64,000 nt of DNA from Theocolax elegans. Taxonomy: Eukaryota; Arthropoda; Insecta; Hymenoptera; Cerocephalidae. Below, in pieces: positions 11,010 to 21,834 of the stretch. The notes beneath the pieces were generated by a model. That model ran no database searches and had not been told where the DNA came from. It worked only from the letters and a program-made list of their open reading frames with translations. The stretch is from contig CM047426.1 of NCBI GenBank assembly GCA_026168455.1, positions 59,880,396 through 59,944,395 on the forward strand, read 5' to 3'. The position numbers and the translations under genes were made by a program. Every line of letters starts with the position of its first letter. Position 1 is the first letter of the stretch.

Positions 11010-13317
11010 ATAAGAGCTATTACCTTAAAACAAAACCTTAAAACAATAATTAGGCGATGCATTAATAATTTACCTGATGGAAGAGTAGTCTTCTACGCAG
11101 GCACAGCATTTTTAAATTTGGATAGCAGCATTGCGATCATTCGTGACAGAGTAGCCCGCTACGAAATTAGGCGTAATTTTGGAAACTCTGCAGCCGAATG
11201 GGACCCTCAATCAGATCAAATGTGGTTTGATGAAGAAGCTAAAATAGACTTAGCACAAGCAGAAGCCCAACAATTATTAGAAATAAATCCCGACGATTTG
11301 TCCCTATCACTCACACAATCAGAAGCCACTAATTTATTTCCCCAATCCTTACAAGCTATTTCCCAAAACTCCCAACGAAGCCAACAAACAGGCAGACAGT
11401 TGATATTCGGAGAACTGGAAACGGGACAAAGTCGTGGCCCATATCAAGATCCGATTTCAATGGAAGAAATAACCCAACAAGAGCAACAATCAGCAACGCG
11501 AAATGAAATACACCGAAGTAGCAGCCCAAATTTAAATAAAGCAGACAATCAACAGCGAAATAATCTACATGCAAGTAGCAACCCACAAGCCCAATCAACA
11601 GCCTACAGACTCACACTGACGCCAGTGCCAACGACGAGTCCAAATTTAATTGATGCTCCAAACGAAGAAATTTTTTGTACATTACCCGATGTGACCACAG
11701 CGCAACTTGCAGTTAACTCGACCTCGCATTATAGCATACAGACAATAGCACCTACACGGCCAAATAACCCATACCTAATGAGCAATCCATTTACACACTA
11801 TACCGCACCCACGACAACATATACCAGTAGCTCCCTAATTAATTCCCAACCCCGTCAATCCCACTACATTCAGCAATCAGCCTTCCGTCCCATCGTCACA
11901 GCGCCCACCACAAGCCAACCACCAGCAACGCAGCAAAGATACCTAACGTCACCGAGCCAGATCGACCCGAGACCAAGAGAGTCTAACAAAAATCTACCAA
12001 GCGTCCATTGGGAAGATAAGCACCCATATTATAATCAGCAGCAAATACAACATCGAGGCTTACAAATAAACGATCACCCCAGCAATCAGCATCAGCAGCG
12101 GAATCAAGATGTATACAATATTCCACGAGCACAGCCAGCCAATAACGAAACGTATGAAATTCCGTATTCTCCCATTTCCCAAGCAAATCCAAGAACAAAC
12201 CCAAATCTTATACTACACCAACCCCAGCAGCGATATTATAATAGCCAGCAGCAATACGAGTACCAGCAGCAGCCAGACCTTAACGCCTTACCCACCATTA
12301 ACAGCACAAATAGATTGCAATCGACAAGATTGGACGATGCCACATTCATCAGAGAAAAGAGAATGGTGGAAATTTTTAACAGATGGCATATATCATTTAA
12401 GGGCAACAGGAAGAACGATCCTGAAACGTTCTTACAAAATTTAAGAGAATGCAAAGAATCACACGGCTTCTCGGCAGAAGAAATAATGCTTTCCTTGCCA
12501 GCAGTATTAGATGAGGATTCATACGACTGGTTCAAGAGAGATAAATGCAATTGGAGAACGTTTAGCGATTTCGTAGAAGCTTTCAAACTTCAATACGGAG
12601 TAGAAGATGCACAAATAAGCTTACGTAGAACTGCAGACTTAAGAACTCAAGGAGCTAACGAAGATATAGCCACGTTCTTGCAAAAATTGAGAGGAATGTT
12701 CGATCATTTTAAGCCACCAATTTCACTGCAAGAACAACTTGATCAAGCATACAGAAACCTGCACCCAAGTTATAGAGCGAGAATAGAAAGGCATCACTTC
12801 AATGACTTCACTGAATTACAAAGATTAGGTAAGAAAGAGGAGTCCAGACGCTATCTGAATGAAGCATATAGCCCACCTCCACCAATCACAATTTCAGGAC
12901 TACAAAGATTTGCTTATGTAGATCCCACGCAGCCTAAGTCGCGCAAAGTAGCAGTAGTAGCAAATGAGCAAAAACCCAAAGATCCAGAAGCTTTACTAAA
13001 CCCTGAGTCAGCAACTCCAGCAACAAATTTTAATTCACCCAAACAAACCCAGCAACCATTCCCAAAGCAAAACAACCCAAAGGCGAATAACAATCAGCAA
13101 AAACAGTATGTCGATGCAGTAAAGAATGAAAATGCTAATCAGCAACGAGTACAAGCACAACAAAATTATAATTTCAACAGAAGCAATTGGCAAAAGTAAA
13201 GACAATACCAACAAAATCCCAGCAGCCAATATCAACAAAATCCAAGCAGCCAATACCACCAAAACACCAGCAGCCAAAACCAGCAGCGAAACAATCAAAA
13301 TCAGCAAGCAAGTAGCC
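11010..13317 (+). pseudogene. gag: Gypsy gag polyprotein, main part
   Basis: The frame is open from the stop at 11007 but has no ATG until about codon 35 of the long ORF (near 11220). The first possible start at 11118 is TTG, so initiation is non-AUG, lost or supplied by splicing. The N-terminal half is Q/N/P/S/T-rich and low complexity. Residues at about 12340-12840 form a retrotransposon-gag (capsid) domain with FLQNLREC, YDWFKRDKCNWRTFSDF and FKLQYG-like motifs. The basic, Q/N-rich tail carries a premature TAA at 13197-13199. The same frame then continues with a QYQQNPSS-type repeat until the solo LTR. It would form the particle shell. The zinc-knuckle part lies beyond the LTR. Confidence 0.85.
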
Positions 13318-14396
13318 TGTGACGGAAATCGTCACACAATCTATTCACGACGAATAGAGTACTTAAATTCGCGAATTGTAAGTCGTCGGAGCCTTTCGTA
13401 TGTCAAGGCCAACCGACGACACTTGTTTACTTTTCTACGAGTGTACAATTACGCGCGCGACTATACGTAGGGATGGGAGCGCGAAAGAGTGTGTGAGTTT
13501 CCCCACTCCCATCCCTTTTTCGGGAAATTAGGCGATCGCCTAAGCAGTGTGCAATGATCCGTCGACCAAGACGGATTATTGTTTTAACGTGATCGTGTAC
13601 TACTCGTGAGAGCCGAGAGTGCGCCCCACCCCCCTCCAGCATCGAGCTCTGTGAACGGTTGTTCCGGAGCAGAGCTAAGTGCGGAGACCCGGGTGGACAC
13701 ACGCGTGTCCCGTACAGTTTGGTGTGTGTTTGTGTGAGTGTGTGAATCAAGGACGGGGTCGTGCGCGAGTGATACCGCGGATCGCGACTCGCTCGCCGCG
13801 GCAAGGGCCGCCTTCACCACCTCAACCACCGGTCGTCCCCTTGTCAAGGAGGTCGACCAGTCGCCGAGGATCGGCTGGGCCATCCCCGAGGAGCGTCACC
13901 GGTAAGTGACCTTTATTATCGTGACCCTCCCCCTCCCTTGTGTGTGTGTGTACCACGGGAGTGTGTTCGAGTACAACGGTACTCGAACAGCGGATCCTGG
14001 GAGCGAAACCTGTCGCAGGCGAGGATCTCGATCCGGCAGGTTTCCCGGGACTTCCGCCCGCGCGAAATAACTTTGTCGCGGCACACGGCCCGAGTGGCCA
14101 TCTTGTTAATTATTTTATTAAAATAAACTTTCTTTTATTTTATTTTAATTCCGTGTAATTATTATTTCTCCCCGCTCCCGCCGACATCCTTTAATTTTCA
14201 TAAATCGTGTCGAGGCAAGGAGGATCGCCCAAATCCTCCATACCGTACGTCCCAGCGAACTCGCGTTCCTGGCGACAGCCCGCAGTTCGATAAATAAATA
14301 AATAATTGTGTGCGCAGTATTGGGCAACGCGGCCCAACGGTTAATTTAATTATTAAAATTAATTAAAATCACCGGGTTTGCGAATACCACGTCACA
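13318..14396 (+). mobile_element. solo LTR of another retrotransposon nested in gag
   Basis: The insert begins TGTGACGG and ends CGTCACA, a 7-bp terminal inverted repeat with TG...CA ends. It is flanked by a 4-bp target duplication AGCC (13314-13317 and 14397-14400), diagnostic of integrase-mediated LTR insertion. Length is 1079 bp. It contains a GC-rich middle (13600-14100), GT-rich tracts and AAATAAAC near 14122. No internal region remains, so two LTRs probably recombined. Frames inside (13427-14158 on both strands) are chance. Insert plus target copy is 1083 bp, a multiple of three, and the gag frame resumes on the far side. Orientation is inferred from the polyadenylation-like signal. Confidence 0.9.
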
Positions 14397-14612
14397 AGCC
14401 AATATAAATACTCGAACTCGAAAGCGCCGATTATCTTCAATCATCCGCGCAAACAGAACGAGCCATGCTACAGTTGCAATAAAGTGGGCCATTGGGCAGC
14501 AGAATGTCCGAATCAACGCTGTCGAGGTTGCGGTACACCCGGGGTGTACGTTAGAAATTGCCAGAGATGCAACTCAAATCAGGCAGCGGGAAACTTCAAC
14601 CAGAGGAGATAA
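14397..14612 (+). pseudogene. gag: Gypsy gag C-terminus, nucleocapsid zinc knuckles
   Basis: This continues the gag frame after the solo LTR. A canonical CX2CX4HX4C knuckle (CYSCNKVGHWAAEC, about 14466-14507) is followed by a second motif, CRGCGTPGVYVRNC, in which the usual histidine is valine. The frame ends at TAA 14610-14612. It overlaps the protease frame by about 50 bp in the -1 register, the usual Gypsy arrangement for programmed -1 frameshifting. The nucleocapsid would bind RNA. Confidence 0.8.
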
Positions 14613-14950
14613 AGACCCGTATTTCCTCAACCCAGCTCCCTAAAGGGTCGGAGCCATCCCAAGTAGCAAGCAATCAATTGCTTATCCAACATATTCCCAA
14701 TATTGACCCCAGGCATTATTTTAATCTAGAAATAAACGGCCATAAAATAATTGCACTCTTAGACGATGGAGCAACAAAATCTTTTCTAGAAGGCAATATA
14801 GGAGCTCTAGTGCAACACAAATTAACGGCACAGTTATTCCTGTCCAGGGCACAGTCAACATCACAATTAAAATTGATGGAGACGAAATAGTTATGCCATT
14901 TGAAGTCGCAGACGGATTACACTACGACTGTATACTTGGAATCGATTTCA
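14558..14950 (+). pseudogene. pol: Gypsy aspartic protease
   Basis: The frame overlapping the gag end contains HYFNLEINGHKIIALLDDGATKSF. ALLDDGA stands where the catalytic ALLDTGA/DSGA motif is expected, so the residue after the catalytic Asp is itself Asp. A frameshift at about 14815-14830 moves the remainder into the next frame, where the C-terminal part ending in LHYDCILGIDF is readable up to the RT region. The protease would cut Gag-Pol. It is inactive here because of the frameshift. The exact start is unknown since it would be made by frameshifting from gag. Confidence 0.75.
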
Positions 14951-16401
14951 AACGCAAAATTAATATGAGCATCAACTATGAAGATGACACCTGGTGGACG
15001 AATAAAGGCGTAATACACAAATTTTACCCCGAAGGCAACGATCCCAGTTGTATTTCAGCAGTAGCAAGTATAGGAGGATTAAAGCGAGCCAACCAGGAGC
15101 AAATAGATAGAATGCACCGACTATTAGATGAATTAATTCCCCGAACACCCCAAACCCTAGGAGTAACTAATTTAACGAGCCTCAAGCTAGATGTGCAAGG
15201 AGCAGAGCCAATAAGACAGCCACGCCGCAAATATTCACCAAAAATGCTTCAAGCAGGTTATGAAGAGATAGATCGAATGTTAAGAGAAGACATAATAGAG
15301 CCTTCGCAAAGCCCATGGTGCAGCTATCCGGTAATCGTACCAAAAGCGAATGGCAAATATCGCTTTTGCATTGATTACAGGTTAGTAAATGAGGTAACAA
15401 AGAAAATAGCCTATCCAATGCGCAACATGGATGATATTCTGGACCAATTGCGAGAAAGCAGATTTATCAGTAAGCTAGATCTATCACAAGCCTACCACCA
15501 AGTTCCACTAGCCCCAGAAAGCCGTGAAATCACAGCATTTGCACTCCCAGGGAAAGGACTTTTCCAATTTAAAAGAGTACCATACGGTTTAACAAACGCA
15601 CCTGCTATGTTCCAGCAATTGATGGACAAATTAATTAAACCGGAATGGGAACCACATGTGTTTGCCTATCTAGATGATATTATCATCACGACAAAAACAT
15701 TCGAGGAACACATGAAATGGCTCAGAATAGTCCTAGTAGCCCTAAAGAAAGCCAATCTGCAATTAAATCGAGAAAAATCAGAATTTTGTTGTCCAGAAGT
15801 CACTTATCTTGGATACAAGATAAACGAATTAGGTTTGCAAACTAACCAAGATAAAATTAAGCCAATCTTAGAGTATCCAGCTCCGAAAAATTTGAAACAA
15901 CTAAGACGTTTCAACGGCTTAGTGGGATGGTACTCTAGATTTATTAAAGATTTAGCGAAGTATAGAACGCCATTAAGTTATCTAAGCAAGAAAGGTGTCA
16001 GATGGCAATGGCGTCAAGAGCAACAAGATGCATTTGAAAAAATCAAACTAGCCCTAACAGAAGCCCCAGTTTTAGCCCGCCCCGATTTTTCTATTCCTTT
16101 TACCCTTCAAACGGATGCAAGCGATTACGCAATAGCAGGCGTATTAACGCAGGAGATCAACGGCGAAGAACATCCTATTTATTACGTAAGCAGGACTTTA
16201 AGCAAGGCAAAGCGCAATTACACGGTCACAGAGAAAGAATGCTTAGCAGTTCTCTGGTCCGTAGAAAGGCTGAAAGGATACCTGCTAGGTGAAAAGTTTA
16301 CGGTAATGACGGACCATCACAGCCTCCTGTGGTTAAACCGACTTAAAGATCCAGCTGGTAGGTTAGTCCGTTGGAATACGATCTTGCAAAATTACAATTA
16401 A
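14893..16401 (+). pseudogene. pol: Gypsy reverse transcriptase and RNase H
   Basis: A 502-codon frame. Residues 1-20 are the protease end. RT motifs follow: KYRFCIDYRLVN (about 155-166), KLDLSQAYHQV (about 194-204) with the first catalytic Asp, PYGLTNAPAMFQ, and YLDD at 259-262. Ty3-type RNase H begins at FTLQTDASDYA (Asp at about 407), with TEKECLAV (Glu near 448) and TDHHSL (Asp near 473). The core is intact within this frame. A TAA at 16399-16401 ends it early, and the same frame continues with the tether to integrase. It would copy the element RNA into DNA in the particle. Confidence 0.92.
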
Positions 16402-17771
16402 AAATTTGTACATCGCAAAGGAGCAATGCACAATGTCCCAGACGCCTTATTAAGAGCCTTTGAAGAAGCAGAAGCCATAGCAGCAGCATTAACATTAAAT
16501 ACCAATAACCCATGGTATCAAGAGAAAATGCGAGCCGTTGCAAAATTTCCCAATAAATACCCTGACCTCAGAATTTCCAATAACGTGCTATATGCCCATC
16601 GTCCTAATCCCCTGGTAGACCCCTTCATACCTGACCTAGACGCATGGAAATTAATCTTGGCAGAAAGTTATCGCGAAAAACCCTATATGAAGCCCATTAT
16701 ACACCTCAGGCAGGCCACTTAGGTATCGACAAGACCTACGCAAAACTAGCCACGTATTATTATTGGCCAGGCATGTATTACGATACGTGCAACTATGTAA
16801 AAGCATGCCAAGAATGCCAAGCGCACAAAAGCAGCCAACAAGCCCCACCAGGTCTAATGGAAGGACGCAACATAAGCTAACCATGGACAGTGGTAGCAGC
16901 AGACATTATGGGACCAAAGCCGCCAACAAAGCAAGGATTTAGATACATAATCGTGTTTGAAGACCTATTCACCCGTTATATAGAGATGAAACCTCTACGA
17001 CGAGCTGATGCAAAAAGTGTCCTACAAGCCTTCGACGAACTCATTATTAATAGATGGGGTTGTCCAAAATATCTCGTAACATATAATGGGACAGAATTTG
17101 CCAATAAATTGGTTACCGAGCGACTAACGCAATACGGAATAGTACAGACAACCATTCCGCCATATTTTGCACAAGCAAATCCCGTAGAGAGAGTTAACAG
17201 GAACATAAAGCCAATGATAAACAGTTATCTAGCAGACGATCACCGAGACTGGGATAGATATCTCGGAGAATTTAATTTCGCGCTAAATACAGTTGTGCAC
17301 TCGTCAACCAAATATAGTCCAGCATTCCTCAACTTAGGCAGAAATCCCACCCCAATAGCTCTCCCACGAAAACATATACAATCCCCGAAGCAAATACCAG
17401 CCCCAGATACCGATCAATGGGTAGAACGCCTACATAAACTTCCCAAAATATATGATTTAGTAAAAAGGCATATTGATTTGGCAACAGCCAGACAAGCCAA
17501 GTACTATAACATAGGTAGACGCGATATACAATATCAGTTAGGAGACCTCGTTAGGTACCGAAATCGCATCTTATCATCAGCAGACAACTTTATAGCCAAA
17601 CAAGCCCCCAAATTTATAGGCCCCGCAAAAATCATTCAAGTATTCTCACCCACAGTTTATTTAATAGAAGATGTACAAACGAAACGTCAAACTAAAGTGC
17701 ACATAACAGACTTGAAACGCCCCAAATATTCCCGTCCCACAACCAGGAAGAGCCCAAACCACCCCAAATAA
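16402..17771 (+). pseudogene. pol: Gypsy integrase with tether, broken, catalytic Asp replaced by Tyr
   Basis: The tether (KFVHRKGAMHNVPDAL) continues in the RT frame after the stop. A frameshift at about 16675-16682, in an A-run, moves into the zinc-binding HHCC domain (QAGHLGIDKTYAKL, YYWPGMYY, VKACQEC). A TAA follows at 16878-16880. The core begins with AADIMGP (first Asp) and has a Tyr codon at 17082-17084 where V-T-D-N-G is expected, then NPVERVNR with the catalytic Glu. A GPY/F-like C-terminal domain (KFIGPAKIIQVFSPTVYLIED) follows. Loss of the second Asp of the DDE triad alone should abolish DNA joining. Confidence 0.9.
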
Positions 17772-17970
17772 TCCAAAACATGATGCCCCCCAACGAAAAG
17801 AGGTCGCCCCCGAAAGCAGCTAGCCATTACACCCACTTTAGGGAATAGCCCGCAAAGAATGCAGCTTAGACCGCGCAAATAATAGATTCTCGCGAATAAA
17901 GTAAAATGGCGAAATCAAAGGAAAATTTAGTGAGTTTAGACATTAGTTAGTAACATAAAACAAATTGTAG
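17772..17970 (+). other. post-integrase region with purine-rich tract
   Basis: A short non-coding tail after integrase. AAAGGAAAA near 17918 is a weak polypurine-tract candidate, but no LTR start (TGTGACAAGG) follows, so the usual junction is not confirmed. Confidence 0.3.
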
Positions 17971-18294
17971 ATGGATAGAACAGGGCAGGCAGCGTCAGCT
18001 CTGAAGCGAGCACGAGGCCGTGGACGGTTCGTCCAGCCAAGAGCCGCTGTTCGACCGGGTGAGGAGGAGCTGGAAACAGTTCTAGCTAGATTAGACCTAG
18101 CACGACCACCCAGCCCCACCCCGCCACAACAAGAGCCCACTACTCCCAGCAGCCAAAAAAGGACCTGCCCAGGAACGCGCGCATGCGTAAGAGGAATGCG
18201 TTCATATTTACTAAAAATATACGAAACACGTAGTATTACGATGTTTCCAATTTTACAAAATATAAACAATAATATTTCAACAATACCAATCTAA
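17971..18294 (+). CDS. small unrecognised ORF 3' of integrase
   Basis: An ATG at 17971 opens a 107-codon frame. The first about 75 codons are GC-rich, basic then acidic and proline-rich (GRGRFVQPRAAVRPGEEELE, then a PPSPTPPQQEP-like stretch). The last about 30 codons are AT-rich and look like a read-through into different DNA, probably Helitron sequence from about 18195. There is no signal peptide, membrane segment or known motif. Position after integrase is where some Gypsy elements keep an extra ORF, but nothing here resembles an envelope protein. It may be a truncated accessory ORF or a captured fragment. Confidence 0.35.
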   Translation: MDRTGQAASALKRARGRGRFVQPRAAVRPGEEELETVLARLDLARPPSPTPPQQEPTTPSSQKRTCPGTRACVRGMRSYLLKIYETRSITMFPILQNINNNISTIPI

Positions 18295-18411
18295 AGATAC
18301 ATGATTCATATTTGTTGTATTGATGAAAAAAAATTGAATTTCAATGTAGCAGAAATAAAAATAATAGAATAAAATTTTCAATAGAAATTTATTTCTGAAC
18401 AACAAACAATA

Positions 18412-19193
18412 ATGAATTTATATAATAAAGATAAAATCATTTCCGTTGATTCTATTACCCCAATGGAAATAGACTATGAAATACCAACTTATAGTTCATT
18501 TTATCAAAAAAATAAAAATAAACAATTTAATGATATAGAAATAAAACAGCTAAAAATAAAACAGCAAACTATGATAAAAAGGCAAACAGTGAGCTGTATC
18601 GATATAAAAAATGAACGAGAAAAAGAAGCGTTGCGTAAAAAAGTAGCTTATATGAGGAGTAAAGATAGTAATGACGACAAAATAGAAGAAAAAAAAATAA
18701 AGAGAAAACAGCAAACCATGATGAAAAGACAAAAATAAATAGTGACGAAATAAAAAATGAACGAGAAAAAGAAGCATTACGAAAAAAAGAAGCTTATGTA
18801 AATAATAAAAATAGCAACGACGGCAAAATAGAAGAAAAAAAAATAAAGAGAAAACAGCAAACCATGATGAAAAGACAAAAAATGAATGGTGTCGAAATAA
18901 AAAATGAACGAGAAAAAAAAGCATTACGAAAAAAAGAAGCTTATGTAAAAAGTAAAAATAGTAATGACGGCAAAATAGAAGAAAAAAAAATAAAGAGAAA
19001 ACAGCAAACCATGATGAAAAGACAAAAAATAAATAGTGACGAAATAAAATATGAACGAGAAAAAGAAGCATTACAAAAACAACATATTTATTATAATGAA
19101 AATACTGATCAATGTAAAAAAAATGAAAAGAAAAAATTAAATGTAAAAATATTAAACGAAAGTAGAAAAAACGATATCGATAAATTAGTATAA
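18412..19193 (+). pseudogene. Helitron-associated N-terminal basic repeat protein
   Basis: Two frames, 18412-18738 and 18864-19193, are pieces of one protein built from 49-residue repeats rich in Lys, Glu and Arg (EREKEALRKKxAYxxSK, KIEEKKIKRKQQTMMKRQK). It is predicted to be helical, possibly coiled-coil. They are separated by a single-base loss in an A-run: CAAAAATAAATAG near 18727, against six A in the later copies, which creates a stop. It lies just upstream of the Rep N-terminus with compatible orientation, so it could be the amino-terminal part of the Helitron protein. It has no match in my knowledge beyond general KR-rich repeats. Confidence 0.5.
18561..19105 (+). repeat. 147-bp tandem repeat (49 codons), about 3.6 copies
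   Basis: The landmark GCAAAC(C/T)ATGAT recurs at 18564, 18711, 18857 and 19004, giving spacings of 147, 146 and 147 bp. The 146-bp interval is the copy with the one-base A-run loss. A multiple of three preserves the frame, suggesting the array expanded while the gene was coding. Confidence 0.9.
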
Positions 19194-19247
19194 AACCATT
19201 TACAAAAAAATTTAAAAAGACGCATATGTATAAAAAATGACAAAGAC

Positions 19248-19988
19248 ATGGAAATACCAATCATGCTTAAAAAATTAAAAATTGATGAAGGAAAATTTTT
19301 TAACGTATATGGTAAACCAATTGATGCCAAAAAAGGTATAAATTATAAAGAATTAAATAAACGTATTTTAATTAAAAATAAACAAAATGTAAAATTAGTA
19401 AGTAAATCCAAAACAATAGGTCGAATAGCAAATGTAGATTTTGATGAAAAAATAATTATTAAAAACAATTTAGGTTATATGTCTGAAACTTGTAAACATT
19501 GTAATGCTAAACATTTTGTTTTTGAATATACACTAGGTAAAGAATTTTCTAATTGTTGTCACAAAGGAAACGTAGACTTACCGAAAATGCCTCCCTATCC
19601 GGAAGAATTAAAGCAAGTAGCTACAGGAATATCGGAAGATAGTATTAATTTTCACAAAAATATTCGGCTATATAATAATGCGTTAGCTTTTGCAAGCTTT
19701 GGAGCTAATTTTGATAAGTTATGTGGTAGTGAACCACAAATTCTTAGAATATGTGGTCAAATATATCACAATGTTTTTGCTTTACATCCAAAAATACATG
19801 CAAAAATATTGGCAATTGTATGTTCTAGATAATGAATTAGCTGCAGCTGAAAGAAAAAGTTTTAAAAATAATTTAGATACAAAATTAGAATTGTTAAGTA
19901 AATTAGATAGCTTAATTAGAAATGTTAATCCTTATGCTAAAGCTTATAAAATGATGTATGAGGTAGAAAAAGAAGAATTAGAATATTA
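19248..19988 (+). pseudogene. Helitron Rep N-terminal region
   Basis: Frame 19248-19832 has a zinc-finger-like CKHCNAKHF and later CCHKG, then LPKMPPYPEEL, NIRLYNNALAFASFGANFD and ICGQIYHNV. These are signature blocks of the Helitron_like_N region before the HUH domain. A frameshift at about 19800-19815 moves to the frame holding QLYVLDNELAAAERK and NPYAKAYKMMYE (to about 19988), the usual continuation. The role in Helitrons is probably DNA binding. Confidence 0.85.
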
Positions 19989-20044
19989 GAAGAAAAATTA
20001 GATAAAAATATATATATAATGAAGCTACTTGTAATGAAGTTGCA

Positions 20045-21393
20045 ATGGTATTTGTAGGAAAAAATGGACTGCCTACTTCAGAGCGGGATATAGTTATATA
20101 TTCAAAATATGGCAATCCAATTAGTATTCCTTTAATAAGTAAACACACTGATCCAATGACATACCCACTTATTTATCCAAATGCAGGATATGGATGGATG
20201 ACTAATATGAAATGCAAATATAAGAAAAACAATATTTCATGTTTGCAATTTTATAATTACAGACTTTCTATGAGAAATGGATTTAATCCATACCTTAATA
20301 TGGGAAAAGTTTCTCAACAGTTTACAATTGATGCATTTGTAAAAGTTGAACAATCAAGATTATATTTTGTAAAGAAAAACCAAGATATTTTAAGAAGCGA
20401 TTATTATAAAGGCGTAATGGATTATTTACACAAGAAAAAAGAATCTGAAAATATAAAAATTGGAAAAATGTTTATTTTGCCATCAAATTTTGTTGGAAGT
20501 TCAAGATTCCTAAAACAAAATTACATTGACTCAATGAGTATAGTAAATCGTTACGGAAAACCTAACTTATTTATAACAATGACATGTAATCCAAACTGGA
20601 AAGAAATAACTGAACATTTAAAAAAATATGAAACTGTAATTGATAGACCAGATTTGGTATTTAAGGTATTTCATCAAAAAATAAAAGAATTTAAAGAATT
20701 GGTAATTAAGCAAGGTGTTTTAGGAAATTGTATCGCCTACACTTATGTTATCGAATTTCAAAAACGTGGACTTCCTCACATGCATATGCTATTATTTTTA
20801 GATAAAAATTATAAAATTAATACTCCCGAAAAAGTAGATGAACTCATAAACGCAGAAATTCCAAACGAAGATATCTATCCACGGTTGTATAATATTGTAA
20901 AACAGTTTATGATTCATGGACCCTGTGGAGAGCAAAACATGAGTTCACCTTGCTTGAGTAAAGACACAAAAAAATGTAGGAAATATTTTCCAAAAAAATT
21001 TAATAACAAAACAACTTTTAATTCATCAGGATATCCATTATATATAAGAAGAAATGATAGAAAAAAATCAATTATAAAGGTAAATACCACAATAGAATAG
21101 CTGATAATCGGTTTGTTGTTCTGTATAATCCTTATTTATTGTTAAAATTTAATTGTCACATTAATGTCGTAGTATGCTCAACAGTCCAATGTATAAAATA
21201 CTTATTTAAATATTGTTATAAAGGACATGACTGTGCGAACATAGAAAAACGTGACACAGGTATCAGATCAAAAGACAGTTCTAATTTAACTCATGATGAA
21301 GATATTGAAAGCAATGAATATAATACGATGAATTTAAACAATACATTAATACAAGATATTTATGTCCACCAGAAGCTATGCACAGACTATTAG
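20045..21393 (+). pseudogene. Helitron HUH replication initiator (Rep)
   Basis: Frame 20045-21100 contains the Rep core: NPYLNMGKVSQQFTIDAFVK, FITMTCNPNWKEI (motif 1) and FQKRGLPHMHMLL, whose HMH at residues 245-247 (20777-20785) is the HUH metal site. It then has GPCGEQN and CRKYFPKKF. A frameshift near 21095-21105 moves to the frame from about 21100, where YLFKYCYKG (motif 3; tyrosines at residues 21 and 25 of the 21139 frame) gives the two catalytic tyrosines. Rep nicks and joins single strands for peel-and-paste/rolling-circle transposition. Both motifs survive, but the frame is broken between them. Confidence 0.92.
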
Positions 21394-21834
21394 AATACCC
21401 TCTACACGAACTTTCACATACCATAATAAGATTAGCTATTCACAATGAAGATGAACAAGAAGTGTATTTTAAAGAAGGAAAAGAAACGGAAATTTAAAAA
21501 GAAAATGTAGAAACGACATTAACAGCATACTTTAAATTAAATCAAATCGATTCTGATGCACGAAATTATCGAGAACGATATTTTATAAGATTATTACTTT
21601 TACATGTCAAAGGAGCATCATCATTTCAGGATTTACGTACTGTTGATGATATAATTTATTCTACATTTTATGAAGCTTCTATAGCTAGACATTTGGTTAA
21701 TGAAGATAAAGAATGGGACAGATGTTTGGAAGAAGCAACACAATTACACTTTCCTACTGCTCTTTGTGAATTATTTGCATATATTTGTATTTTTCACAAT
21801 CCTATTAATGCAAGAGATTTGTACGAAAAATAGA
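21374..21834 (+). pseudogene. Helitron linker between Rep and helicase
   Basis: In a frame with a stop near 21496, PPEAMHRLLEYPLHELSHTI and IRLAIHNEDEQ are readable. They are followed by RLLLLHVKGASSFQDLRTVD and LHFPTALCELFAYICIF. These are conserved blocks of the Rep-helicase linker in animal Helitrons. The region before and after shifts frame. Confidence 0.8.

Larger units (their letters stand above)
8486..18195 (+). mobile_element. decayed Ty3/Gypsy LTR retrotransposon (5' LTR to 3' ORF; 3' LTR absent)
   Basis: The order is 5' LTR, primer-binding site, leader, gag, protease, RT/RNase H, integrase and a small extra ORF. RT before integrase with a GPY-type C-terminus is the Ty3/Gypsy arrangement. 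The coding path is broken by three in-frame stops (13197, 16399, 16878), two frameshifts (about 14815-14830 and 16675-16682) and a nested solo LTR (13318-14396). The integrase also lacks a catalytic residue. No second copy of the TGTGACAAGG LTR start is found downstream. The 3' end was lost or displaced, plausibly where Helitron sequence begins near 18.2 kb. Confidence 0.85.

Noticed and set aside
13427..14158. Frames of 60-125 codons in the region between gag parts
   Set aside because: They fall inside the solo LTR and overlap one another on both strands.
17971..18294. Envelope gene of an errantivirus-like element
   Set aside because: No signal peptide, transmembrane segment, furin-like site or fusion motif; only about 75 plausible codons.
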